A DNA stretch of 18,078 nt from UMGS902 sp045538895 (GCA_045538895.1 JAZQEH010000050.1:1-18078); one strand, 5' to 3'; positions 1 to 8,068 are shown, numbered from the stretch's first letter. Numbers and translations: made by a program. Notes: a model not told the origin generated them from the sequence alone.

Positions 1-10
1 GTAATGGCAT

Positions 11-44
11 TGCCTGCGAAGCCGGGAACCCGGCTTCGCAGGCA
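11..44. terminator. Long perfect palindrome (terminator-like hairpin) beyond the end of the RCC1-like gene
   Basis: Positions 11-26 and 29-44 are perfect reverse complements, giving a GC-rich stem of up to 16 bp around a 2-base centre (in practice a slightly shorter stem with a larger loop). It begins 25 bases past the stop codon of the minus-strand gene ending at 69, which is where an intrinsic terminator would sit. No T-tract follows on either strand: the minus-strand continuation reads ATGCCATTAC. It is therefore not a textbook terminator. It may act as an mRNA 3'-end-stabilising hairpin, or be one copy of a dispersed palindromic repeat. Confidence 0.5.
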
Positions 45-68
45 AAAGAGAAATCAGGAAAGAATATA

Positions 69-890
69 TCAGTTCCGCCCGGTCAAATTGCACTGGCCGG
101 ATTTGTTGTCACCGATGGTAACGATACTGCCGTCGGACTTGATGCCGACAGTGAAATCAAGACCCGCATCGATGGCGACCACATTCTTCCAGCCGGAAAC
201 ATTGCACTGACCGTACTTGGTCTTGCCCACAGCCACTACAGTGCCGTCAGACTTCAGACCTACGGAGTGATAACCGCCTGCGCTGAGGGCGACGATGTCT
301 GTCCAGCTGGAGACATCGCACTGGCCGAATTGGTTGTAGCCCAGAGCGACCACGGTGCCGTCGGACTTCAGACCAAGGGTGTGGTTGCGGCCGCAGGACA
401 CAGCAATGATGTCATGCCAATCGGAGACATCGCATGCGCCATAGGTGTTGTAGCAGTAGCCGCATTCGGGGCAATGCACACCGCCTTCATACTCCTGACA
501 GCTCTCGCAACGTCCGCAGTCGTCACAAAGCATGCCCATACAACTCTCGCAGAACCAGCAGATGCTGCATAGGGCATCCTGATCAGTGACAAAGCACTCC
601 TCACAGCCCATGCAATGCCATGCCTCGCCGACGTAGCAATCATCGCAAAGATGGCACTCCGTGCAGAAATTGGAACGTGTGTTAAAACAGTCACCGCACT
701 CCCAACAGTGCGTAGCCGCCCAGCAGTCCGCCGGCTCTGCCTCAATACTGCAGAGTCCGCATTCGCAAAGCCAATCGCCAAAACGGTAAGCTCCGCAATA
801 CATACAGTTATCGCCGTCTTCGGCAATAACCGTAAATGCAAGCAGAGAAACCATCAGGCACAAAACTAAAATTCTGCCAAGTTTTTTCAT
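69..890 (-). CDS. Secreted cysteine-array protein with three RCC1-like repeats
   Basis: This 273-residue protein has an N-terminal signal peptide (MKKLGR, then a hydrophobic stretch to about residue 22, likely cleaved near A23). Residues 29-153 hold 28 cysteines in mostly CxxC and CxxCxxC spacing, arranged as roughly six repeats of 14-18 residues (for example HCWECGDCF, HCMGCEECF, HCPECGYCY). Residues 154-268 form three RCC1-like repeats of about 38 residues, each with the core GLKSDGTVVA or a close variant and ending GQC. RCC1 propellers usually need about seven blades, so three repeats would require oligomerisation or a partial fold. The start at 890 is supported by GGAGG at 899-903. The cysteines could bind metal (zinc-ribbon-like) or form disulfides after export; the sequence does not decide this. 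Function is unknown; a surface binding or adhesion role is inference. It is convergent with nothing visible in the window and divergent from the LuxR-type gene. Confidence 0.85.
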   Translation of the reverse strand: MKKLGRILVLCLMVSLLAFTVIAEDGDNCMYCGAYRFGDWLCECGLCSIEAEPADCWAATHCWECGDCFNTRSNFCTECHLCDDCYVGEAWHCMGCEECFVTDQDALCSICWFCESCMGMLCDDCGRCESCQEYEGGVHCPECGYCYNTYGACDVSDWHDIIAVSCGRNHTLGLKSDGTVVALGYNQFGQCDVSSWTDIVALSAGGYHSVGLKSDGTVVAVGKTKYGQCNVSGWKNVVAIDAGLDFTVGIKSDGSIVTIGDNKSGQCNLTGRN

Positions 891-904
891 TTCAAATTCC
901 TCCG

Positions 905-933
905 TTGACTAAATTATATATTTATGTTAATAT
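905..933 (+). promoter_or_regulatory. Possible sigma-A promoter for the 7TM LuxR-type regulator
   Basis: TTGACT at 905-910, a 17-base AT-rich spacer and TAATAT at 928-933 match the vegetative promoter consensus well. Transcription would start near 940 and give a leader of about 265 bases before the start codon at 1206. The -35 box lies in the divergent gene's untranslated leader, next to its ribosome binding site, so the two transcripts could interfere. The region is very AT-rich, so a chance match is possible. I see no comparably good promoter for the minus-strand gene. Confidence 0.4.
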
Positions 934-950
934 ATAATTATAAATTAAGC

Positions 951-1080
951 GGGGCGGTCTCTGTTTCGTTGGCGCACCACAGAGACGTTTTACATTAGTT
1001 TGTAAACGGGGTACCCCTTTCACAAGGCAAGGTTATATACCCTCCTTCTATACCCTGTAATTTAATTTTAAATTACAGGA
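951..1080 (+). other. Structured intergenic region with three palindromic elements
   Basis: The 315-base gap 891-1205 has no gene. Within it are an 8-bp perfect stem pairing 957-964 with 979-986 (14-base loop), a 10-base palindrome GGGGTACCCC at 1009-1018, and an 11-bp perfect stem pairing 1054-1064 with 1069-1079 (4-base loop). If the promoter at 905-933 is real, all three lie in the untranslated leader of the LuxR-type gene. None is followed by a T-tract, and the arrangement does not match a riboswitch class I recognise. From 1081 to 1190 I see only G-rich and A-rich sequence without clear signals. Confidence 0.45.
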
Positions 1081-1191
1081 CTCCCAAAAGTCGCCACACA
1101 AACGCAAAATAAAAGTGTGGGATTTCACATTTTTTCGTCCAAAAAGGGTGGGGAACGGTGTGGTTTTTGCTTTTAGGGGATAAAAAGTTAC

Positions 1192-1197
1192 AAGGAG
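1192..1197 (+). promoter_or_regulatory. Ribosome binding site deciding the start of the LuxR-type gene
   Basis: AAGGAG with an 8-base spacer precedes the ATG at 1206. This favours that start over the in-frame GTG at 1158, which has no Shine-Dalgarno sequence and would put polar residues ahead of the signal/lipobox segment. Confidence 0.8.
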
Positions 1198-1205
1198 AGC
1201 AATTT

Positions 1206-2225
1206 ATGAAGAAGTTTTTCAGCAGTGCCTCATTACTCTTATTTTGCTCGCTTACCGGATGTGCAGCCGTAGGCGACAAAACTATGAATATGTCGACTAT
1301 ATACGTTGCCACAACTCTTCTTTCCGTATTGATGCTTTTCGGCTATCTTACCTTGATTCGCAAAAAAGAGATATGGCTGATGGTTATGTTTACGTCAACT
1401 GTAATAGTTAACATAGGTTATCTGTGGCTTGCAAATTCAAGCACGCTTGAAAGTGCACTTATGGCAAACAGGCTCGCCTATCTCGGCTCGGTTTTTCTGC
1501 CGCTTGCAATGCTGCTTACCATAGTCAAGGTCTGCCGCTTGCGACATATTAAATGGCTGCCCTTTCTGCTCACCGCTATCAGCCTATTTGTATTTTTAAT
1601 TGCGGCAAGCCCCGGATACTCGGATATTTACTATAAAGAAGTTTATTTGAATACAGTAAACGGTGTAACCGTGCTTGAAAAAGTATACGGTCCTTGGCAC
1701 CCACTCTATCTCGTTTTCCTGCTTGCACATTTCGCCGCAATGATAGCCGCAATTATCCATGCGGCAATAAAAAAGAGCGTCCCCTCCCATATTCAGGCGG
1801 TCTTTCTCGCCGCTGCCGTATTTGCAAACCTCGGCGTATGGTTTTTAGAGCAGCTCGTTAAGATTGATTTTGAATTTCTTTCGATATCGTACATCATCAG
1901 CGAGATTTTCTTGCTTGGTCTGTATCTTATAATTCAGGACAGCGAAAAGCTATTTGCACCTCCCTCTCCCGAGCAGGTAATTGCCGAAAGTAAGCTGTCA
2001 AAAGAGACGCTTGAGCAGCAAAAGCGTTTTATGGCGGGGCTTGAAACACTCACCCCAACCGAAAAAGCAATATATAACCTCTATCTTGAAGGTAAGTCTA
2101 CCAAAGAGATACTGGAGGCTCTCAACATAAAAGAAAACACACTCAAATTCCATAATAAAAATCTCTATGGCAAGCTCGGCGTGTCCTCACGCAAAGCCCT
2201 CATAGAGATTGCAAAATGGTTATAG
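1206..2225 (+). CDS. Seven-transmembrane LuxR-type transcriptional regulator with N-terminal lipobox
   Basis: This 339-residue protein starts with a signal-like segment ending in the lipobox LTGC (Cys19). About seven hydrophobic segments follow, at roughly residues 30-51, 57-76, 88-108, 117-134, 164-190, 198-216 and 223-246. The segment around NRLAYLGSVFLPLAMLL resembles the 7TM region found at the N terminus of some histidine kinases (HisKA_7TM type). After a charged linker (about 250-278), residues 281-339 form a LuxR/GerE-type HTH: LTPTEKAIYNLYLEGKS, then the recognition-helix region NIKENTLKFHNKNLYGKLGV. There is no kinase or receiver domain, so it is predicted to be a one-component membrane sensor that binds DNA from the membrane. 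Ligand and targets are unknown. A lipid anchor on a polytopic regulator is odd; the cysteine may merely sit in the first membrane segment. A bidirectional terminator follows directly, so the gene is probably monocistronic. Confidence 0.85.
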   Translation: MKKFFSSASLLLFCSLTGCAAVGDKTMNMSTIYVATTLLSVLMLFGYLTLIRKKEIWLMVMFTSTVIVNIGYLWLANSSTLESALMANRLAYLGSVFLPLAMLLTIVKVCRLRHIKWLPFLLTAISLFVFLIAASPGYSDIYYKEVYLNTVNGVTVLEKVYGPWHPLYLVFLLAHFAAMIAAIIHAAIKKSVPSHIQAVFLAAAVFANLGVWFLEQLVKIDFEFLSISYIISEIFLLGLYLIIQDSEKLFAPPSPEQVIAESKLSKETLEQQKRFMAGLETLTPTEKAIYNLYLEGKSTKEILEALNIKENTLKFHNKNLYGKLGVSSRKALIEIAKWL

Positions 2226-2230
2226 CAGTA

Positions 2231-2261
2231 AAAAAGCAAGATGAAATTCATCTTGCTTTTT
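2231..2261. terminator. Bidirectional intrinsic terminator after the LuxR-type gene
   Basis: A perfect stem pairs GCAAGATGAA at 2236-2245 with its complement at 2247-2256 (one or a few loop bases), flanked by AAAAA on the left and TTTTT on the right. It begins 5 bases after the stop codon at 2223-2225. The symmetric A and T tracts allow it to stop + strand transcripts as well as minus-strand transcripts arriving from the rhamnosidase gene. Confidence 0.9.
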
Positions 2262-2419
2262 CATACGCAAAGTTTAAGAATACGAATAACGTCAATCAAC
2301 GATACCGTACCGTCATTGTTCATATCTCCGCTTTCGGCAGTTGTGCCGTTGATAAGTGCATAGAGCGTTGCAAGTACGTCTTTTACGGTTATTTCACAGT
2401 CACCGTCAAAGGCACTATA
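2261..2419 (-). pseudogene. Orphan dockerin remnant (3' end of a lost gene)
   Basis: Reading the minus strand from about 2419 to the TGA at 2261-2263 gives a dockerin type I-like duplication. The first repeat is degenerate (FDGDCEITVKDVLATLYALI) and the second intact (GDMNNDGTVSLIDVIRILKL, then CV and stop). The second repeat closely resembles those ending both large enzymes in this window. It has no start codon: the same frame meets stop codons at 2504-2506 and 2513-2515, inside the rhamnosidase gene. It lies in a different frame from the rhamnosidase, whose own complete dockerin ends at 2464. A -1 shift just before that TAA would join the two, but the intervening residues do not look like a linker. 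The best explanation is the tail of a former neighbouring dockerin gene, left by deletion or by recombination between homologous 3' ends. The rest of the 2262-2463 gap holds nothing else. Confidence 0.7.
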
Positions 2420-2463
2420 ACTACAAGGCTTGGGAAAAGTCCAGAAGAAATTTCGGCATTGGA

Positions 2464-5400
2464 TTATGCATTGCCAACCGCTAATTTCATAACACGAAGT
2501 ACGTCAATAAGGTCAGCTTTACCATCGCCGTTAAGATCGCTGTTTTCAAGAGAAGTTCCATTGAGAACCGCTTTAATAAGCATAAGTACATCAGCGATTG
2601 TAACTGTACCGCTACCGTCCATGTCGCCTGCAAGCACCAGTTTAGGAATTTCTTTCTGTGCTACGAGGATCTCGTCACAACCGGAGCACCTCTTACCCTC
2701 GGTAAGACCGCTTGATGTATATGTAGGCTCTACTGCAGGAATAATCTCCTCGGTGTGCTTATGGAACTCTTTAAGTTCGGGACCGGTTCCGTTTACATAA
2801 ACCCACGCTTCATCTTTAAGCAGACCTGCAAAAGTATCTTTTACAAGCAATGTTTCGGCAGTGACTTCTGTTGAGTATGTAGTGTTATTGTCGGCATATA
2901 CATTCTCTTTGTCATTGTAATAGAAGATATTGCCGTCGCCCACTGCACTTCTCCAAATACCTACAGCCGGACCAACGTAGTACTGCTGATTTGCAACATT
3001 ATCGGTGACCGCACCCTTGGTATACAGATTTTTAACTACATAATCTTTACCCTTAAGAAGACCGCCAAGTATTCCGCCTACGAGACCTGCATCTGCATGG
3101 ATATCACCGGTATTCATGCAATTTGAAATAATGATAGTATCTGCACCTGCTATTGCAGTGCCGCTTCCGACTATTCCTCCTGCATATTTGTCATTTTTAG
3201 AAGTCACGTTTCCGCTATTTAAGCATTCAGTAACTGCCGCCTCGCATGCAGTAGGTCTGGTTACAAAATAGCCTACTATACCGCCGGAGTGCACTTTCGC
3301 AGTAATTCCCGCACGATTTTCACATTTATAAACATTCACTGTGGCATTTGCTCCAGCAGTTCCCATTTCTAACATTCCGACAATACCGCCGCCGGCATCT
3401 CCTGCTGAAGTTATAGCACCGATGTTGGTTGCTTTAGTTACAGAAACAAGAGTGGATGCTGTGTTAGCATAAATATATCCGATAATACCGCCTGCATATT
3501 TAGCCGCAGAAACTACACATTCATTTGTTATATTGCTGATTTCAAGATAACCGGTAGTTCTGCCGACAAGTCCGCCGACGTTACTGTAAGAGGAACCGTT
3601 GATCTGACCGCTGATTGTAAGATTCTTGATTACAGCGGGATCTGACGCAATACCGTATACAACACCGAAAAGACCGACATCATTAGCAGTACCTGTAATA
3701 TTAATGCCGCTGATAGTATGACCGTCGCCGTCAAACGTACCGGTAAAAGGAGTAGATGCATTACCGATAGGAGTTTGTGCAAGACCTGTAAGGTCAATAT
3801 CGTCGGTAAGCTTGTAGTCACCGCTCCAAGAAGTGGTGCCGTTCATAAGAGCCATAAACTCCTCTGCAGTTCCTATTTTAACGGTAGTATCGCCGGCTTC
3901 TGTGTTATAAACCTCAAGCTCGGCAAGCTGCATACGGAAGCGGTTGCCGTCGGTTGGCTTTGTGCGAAGCGACGTTCCCTCAAAACGCACATAGCGAGCC
4001 TTTGCAGTTTCAAAGTCGAACACCTGCATCTCTATGATAGGAGCGGGATAATTACTTTCGCTCAAAACCTTAGTCCACGTTTCACCATCAGTCGAAACCG
4101 TTATAGTAAAATCGCGTGGGAACATAACACTTTCCGTTCCCTTTGCCGCACCGGCAGGCATTATCTGTACCTGATTTACTTTATATACTGCACCAAGGTC
4201 TACACACGCATATTCGCTGTGATTAACTACGGTAAAGCTGTTCGATGTCCAACCGCACACCTCACTGCCACGAAGATTCTCTCTGTTACCGTCGGTGAGC
4301 TTGCTTGTTCCCCAATAATCACTTGTAACGGTCGATGATGCCGTTACGCTTCTGTTCAGTGCAAGATTTCCGATTCCATGGCCCAACATAGAATCCATAG
4401 CGGTCTTCAAAGCAGTATACGCTTCATCATAAGACTGCGTATCGTTGGCCAAAAGTATGCCTTTTGCGTAAGCAAGAATTTCCGCAAACTCCTTAAATGC
4501 AGAACTTGAAAAATTATTTTCTCTGAGGCTCTCACCACTTTGTACAAGTGCGGCAAGTGCTTTTCTTGCTTCATTTTCGGAAAGCTGCTTTACGGCTTCT
4601 TCAAGTTTATCCGTAGCCGCACAAACCTCAAACTGTGTTGCGTTTTCGTCGGCAAGAACTGCATCACACTCTGTAAGGATGTTGCAAAGGGCCGCCCATG
4701 ACTGCTCTGTGTAATCAATCGCATTAAACGTCTTTGCATCTGCAACCGCCTCCGAAAGCAGCGATTTGTCCACGTCAAACGCTGATGCATCTACGGTGAA
4801 GCTATAGCTACCCGAGCCGAGCGTGCGAGGAGCAGTCTCTGTCGGTACATAAACTGTAGCCGTAGTACCTACGGGAATAGTTACATCCCACATAAGTTTA
4901 TTATCCTCGGTAAACCTCCAATAGCTTACAATGTCACCTCTGACTGTCTTCAAGCTATAGTTCACATATCCGATTTCGGGATGGATTTCGGGATTTAAAA
5001 CAACCGTTTCAAAACCGTTTGTATAATCACGCACACCTGCAAGATTCTTATAGAACCAGTCGGTGTATGTACCGAGGAAGAAGTGGTTGCGTGAACGTGC
5101 ATTTGACTCGTATGTTTCCCAACAAGTATTTGCGCCGAGGTTTATCCAATATCCCCATGACGGATACGTGTCCTGCTGAACCAGAGTCATTGCAAGGTCG
5201 CTATATCCGTACTTTGAAAGCATGGGAAGAATATACTTTGTGCCAACCGCACCAACATCAAGGTGATTGTCCTTTGCCTTGATATCATTCACAATGCTTG
5301 CTACAACGCTTTCCTTGTATTCATCGGGACAAAGACCGAACATAAGCGGAACGATATTCGATACCTGACGGTACTTTGTGCGTCCTGCATCATAGGTGCT

Positions 5401-8004
5401 ATTCCAATAGCCCGTATCGTAGTAGCCTTTGTCCGCAAGGTAGAATTTTGCGTTAAATGCGGTATAGATATTCTCCATTGCCGCACGGTACTCTGCAGCA
5501 TCCTGCGGTTTGCCGAGCATATCCGCAATCTCCGCCATCTGACCGAGAGTACGGTAAACAAATGCACTGCCTATAATACCTGCGCCCTCGGGGGCATGAG
5601 TAGTTTTACCCGTTGTGTAAACTCCGGAAGGATTGGGGGATACCCAGTCGGCATAGCTTCCCGTTGTCCATACCCAGCCGTTTGCCTCTATAGTGTTTAT
5701 ATAGTCAAGCGTCTGCAAGCGGATAAGGTCGTAATTCTCTTCGATAGCACTGAATACACCGTTCGTACGGTAGTTTTCATAGTAGCCGCTGATAAATATT
5801 GATGACCATATCGGTATGCTTGAGCCGCCGTTTGAAGCAGAGGGCGCGATCTGATTTACCACGCCTTTGGAGTTTGTGGTATCACCCATATCCCTTAAAA
5901 TCTTCGGGAGCATATTTGACAGGTCGTAGTTATAATTGAAGGATTCGACTGCAAAGTTAACGTCACCCGTCCAACCGTTCTTTTCGTATACGGGGGTATC
6001 GGTTAACTTGCTTTGCAGATTGTTCATAACCGTGCGAAGCATGATTTCATGCATATAATTTATGCGGCTGTCGCCGGTTTCAAACTCGGATGTATCGGTG
6101 ATGTCATTTGCTATGAGATAGCACTCTACATCATCCGCTGTAAGTTCACCACTGTAATTTTCAATCTGTATGTATTCATAGCCCTTGTAAGAATACTTGG
6201 GCTCATATATATCATCCGTGCCGCTTGTGATAAACTTATCCACCTGCAAAGGATAGCCGTTTATTGTAGGTACAACAAATCCCATATCATCAAGCTTCTC
6301 TGCGTATGTTATAGTGATTTCCGTGCCTGCCACAGCATTAAACTTTATCCTTGCCCAGCCTGTAGTCATTACTGGATTTTTGATAATATACGTGCCGTTG
6401 CCTTTGTTGAATACTTCAGGCTTGAATGTTTCGATACGGCGGAGAGGCTCCATATTTTCAAATATAAGGTCGCCTGTCGGTGCCGCTACGGATACTGCGT
6501 TTTTCCACGCACTGTCATTGAAATCTACTGCGTTCCAGCCGTCCACCTCACGTCTTGCATCGTGATGCTCGCCCCTATATACATTGTTATATGTGATAGG
6601 ACCGTATTCATAGGTCTTCCAGCTTTCGTCTGAAACTATAACCTCGGACGTGCCGTCTGCATAGTCTATGTGAAGTTCCAAAAGAAGCTTGGGGTTGTCA
6701 CGGTAAACAGCGGTGTTCCAGTTCATCCATGTGTAAAAATCACAGTTATAGTAATAGTTACCAAGCTCTACCGCAAGTGCGTTTTTACCGGTGGCAAGCA
6801 TTTCCGTAACATCATATGCACGGTAGTGAACGGTGTCTTCATACTGCGTATGTGCAGGGTTAAGAACCGTATCATCGGGAAGAACGCCGTTTACATAAAG
6901 CTCGTAAAGTCCAAGTCCCGAAATGTAAAGTCTTGCATTTTCCACTTCCTTTGAAACATCAAAGGTCTTGCGGAGCATTGGAGCACCTGCGCCTACATTT
7001 ACCTGCATTGTAGCAGGCATTGCAACATTTGAATACCATGGACTGTTGCCGTATGCAACCGCCTGGTCGGGATTGCTCCATTTAGTATCGTCGAATCCCA
7101 TGTTCTCCCATCCAGATGTGGACGAGGCGGTATTCGAGCATTTCCATGTCTTATCGGTAACGGTGGTGTCAACACTTCCGTCGGTGTAACGAACTTCGAT
7201 TTTTGCAACAAAACCTGCACTTGCACCGGTGTTAACTACTCTTGCACCAAATATGTTGTCGCCTTTTTCTACAAAAGGAGTAATATTTACAACATTTCCG
7301 TTTTTCCATGCATTAGCAACGTTTTTTACTGTAAGTACGTTTGCACAGTTTACAAAGAGATAGCCGTAGTCATCCATAGAAGCGGCAAGCAATACCTCGT
7401 CAACTTCCTTGCTCTCGTCAACTGTAAAACGTGTACGGAAATATTCGGTTCCCGCAACGGAAGATGCCGCACCGTTCTTAAACCATATCCAGTTGGCACC
7501 GTTAAGAGTAATATTACAAGGAACACTGTCGCCGTCGGTCATGCCTATCCACTTGGCAGTCCATTCGGCAGGCTCAAAAATACCGGTTTCAAAGGTCGAA
7601 ACATCACTCCAGACAGAATTACCGCTCTCATCCCAAACCTGTACCGCAAAGAAATATTCCGTGCGGGATGTGAGTGCGTTTCCGCCGTAGACAATATCAT
7701 AGTTGAGGTTGCTCACAACCTTACCGCTATCCCAAACATCGCCATCATGTGCCGCCGCTTTCTCAGCAGTGGATGCAACAATGATTTGATATGCACTCTG
7801 TGAACGTGCAAAGCCTGCCATGTGATTTACCCAGCGGAATGTGGGGATTGTATCAATGCCGAGAGGTTCGACAAGATTATTAACTTTTAAATCGGTAATA
7901 TACATGTCGTCTTCTCCTTCGGCAGAAATCGTCATCGGTGTCATACTCAGCAGCATTATACCACAAAGTAGCAAAGATAACATCTTAACAAGAAACTTTT
8001 TCAT
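2464..8004 (-). CDS. Secreted GH78 alpha-L-rhamnosidase with FIVAR, F5/8C, GLUG-like and dockerin modules
   Basis: This 1846-residue exported enzyme is predicted to release terminal alpha-L-rhamnose from polysaccharides or glycosides. A signal peptide ends near residue 29 (TISA|E). GH78 N-terminal beta domains fill about 35-600, including the family opening LKVNNLVEPLGI. The (alpha/alpha)6 catalytic domain spans about 640-1000 and the C-terminal beta domain runs to about 1078. The usual acid motif DCPQRDERLGWTGD appears as DTPVYEKNGWTGD, keeping the likely general acid Glu674; the likely general base is Glu963 in TCWETYE. Two FIVAR-like helical modules follow (about 1080-1212), then an F5/8 type C sugar-binding module (1212-1367), GLUG-like glycine-rich solenoid repeats (about 1375-1700), a short CSGC-containing segment (about 1749-1789) and a dockerin (about 1790-1846) with DMDGSGTVT and DLNGDGKAD calcium loops. 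GGAGG precedes the ATG. It is divergent from an AraC regulator, its likely controller. The family is secure; the substrate is not. Confidence 0.93.
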   Translation of the reverse strand: MKKFLVKMLSLLLCGIMLLSMTPMTISAEGEDDMYITDLKVNNLVEPLGIDTIPTFRWVNHMAGFARSQSAYQIIVASTAEKAAAHDGDVWDSGKVVSNLNYDIVYGGNALTSRTEYFFAVQVWDESGNSVWSDVSTFETGIFEPAEWTAKWIGMTDGDSVPCNITLNGANWIWFKNGAASSVAGTEYFRTRFTVDESKEVDEVLLAASMDDYGYLFVNCANVLTVKNVANAWKNGNVVNITPFVEKGDNIFGARVVNTGASAGFVAKIEVRYTDGSVDTTVTDKTWKCSNTASSTSGWENMGFDDTKWSNPDQAVAYGNSPWYSNVAMPATMQVNVGAGAPMLRKTFDVSKEVENARLYISGLGLYELYVNGVLPDDTVLNPAHTQYEDTVHYRAYDVTEMLATGKNALAVELGNYYYNCDFYTWMNWNTAVYRDNPKLLLELHIDYADGTSEVIVSDESWKTYEYGPITYNNVYRGEHHDARREVDGWNAVDFNDSAWKNAVSVAAPTGDLIFENMEPLRRIETFKPEVFNKGNGTYIIKNPVMTTGWARIKFNAVAGTEITITYAEKLDDMGFVVPTINGYPLQVDKFITSGTDDIYEPKYSYKGYEYIQIENYSGELTADDVECYLIANDITDTSEFETGDSRINYMHEIMLRTVMNNLQSKLTDTPVYEKNGWTGDVNFAVESFNYNYDLSNMLPKILRDMGDTTNSKGVVNQIAPSASNGGSSIPIWSSIFISGYYENYRTNGVFSAIEENYDLIRLQTLDYINTIEANGWVWTTGSYADWVSPNPSGVYTTGKTTHAPEGAGIIGSAFVYRTLGQMAEIADMLGKPQDAAEYRAAMENIYTAFNAKFYLADKGYYDTGYWNSTYDAGRTKYRQVSNIVPLMFGLCPDEYKESVVASIVNDIKAKDNHLDVGAVGTKYILPMLSKYGYSDLAMTLVQQDTYPSWGYWINLGANTCWETYESNARSRNHFFLGTYTDWFYKNLAGVRDYTNGFETVVLNPEIHPEIGYVNYSLKTVRGDIVSYWRFTEDNKLMWDVTIPVGTTATVYVPTETAPRTLGSGSYSFTVDASAFDVDKSLLSEAVADAKTFNAIDYTEQSWAALCNILTECDAVLADENATQFEVCAATDKLEEAVKQLSENEARKALAALVQSGESLRENNFSSSAFKEFAEILAYAKGILLANDTQSYDEAYTALKTAMDSMLGHGIGNLALNRSVTASSTVTSDYWGTSKLTDGNRENLRGSEVCGWTSNSFTVVNHSEYACVDLGAVYKVNQVQIMPAGAAKGTESVMFPRDFTITVSTDGETWTKVLSESNYPAPIIEMQVFDFETAKARYVRFEGTSLRTKPTDGNRFRMQLAELEVYNTEAGDTTVKIGTAEEFMALMNGTTSWSGDYKLTDDIDLTGLAQTPIGNASTPFTGTFDGDGHTISGINITGTANDVGLFGVVYGIASDPAVIKNLTISGQINGSSYSNVGGLVGRTTGYLEISNITNECVVSAAKYAGGIIGYIYANTASTLVSVTKATNIGAITSAGDAGGGIVGMLEMGTAGANATVNVYKCENRAGITAKVHSGGIVGYFVTRPTACEAAVTECLNSGNVTSKNDKYAGGIVGSGTAIAGADTIIISNCMNTGDIHADAGLVGGILGGLLKGKDYVVKNLYTKGAVTDNVANQQYYVGPAVGIWRSAVGDGNIFYYNDKENVYADNNTTYSTEVTAETLLVKDTFAGLLKDEAWVYVNGTGPELKEFHKHTEEIIPAVEPTYTSSGLTEGKRCSGCDEILVAQKEIPKLVLAGDMDGSGTVTIADVLMLIKAVLNGTSLENSDLNGDGKADLIDVLRVMKLAVGNA

Positions 8005-8038
8005 AGGTGATCCTCCGAAATTATACTTTTACACTATA

Positions 8039-8068
8039 ATTATATACTACTGTAATCTTCATAATCAA
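8039..8068 (-). promoter_or_regulatory. Probable promoter of the rhamnosidase gene
   Basis: On the minus strand, TTGATT (8063-8068), an 18-base spacer and a perfect TATAAT (8039-8044) lie upstream of the start codon at 8004. The predicted transcription start is near 8031, giving a short leader that contains the GGAGG site. The imperfect -35 box fits a promoter needing an activator. Confidence 0.55.

Noticed and set aside
267..869. Alanine-rich + and - strand open frames within the Cys-array/RCC1 gene
   Set aside because: They arise from alternative reading of the cysteine-codon repeats; only the 69-890 minus frame has a signal peptide, motifs and ribosome binding site.
1158..1205. Upstream GTG start for the LuxR-type regulator
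   Set aside because: No ribosome binding site; the ATG at 1206 has AAGGAG and directly begins the signal/lipobox segment.
1073..1312. 79-residue minus-strand open frame across the leader
   Set aside because: It overlaps the regulator start and the 1054-1079 hairpin, with no homology or ribosome binding site.
2216..2800. 194-residue + strand open frame overlapping the regulator's end
   Set aside because: It runs through the terminator at 2231-2261 and is antisense to the dockerin remnant and the rhamnosidase 3' end.
6013..6633. 206-residue + strand open frame inside the rhamnosidase gene
   Set aside because: It lies opposite the GH78 catalytic region, has Cys/Tyr/Ile-biased composition and no initiation signal.
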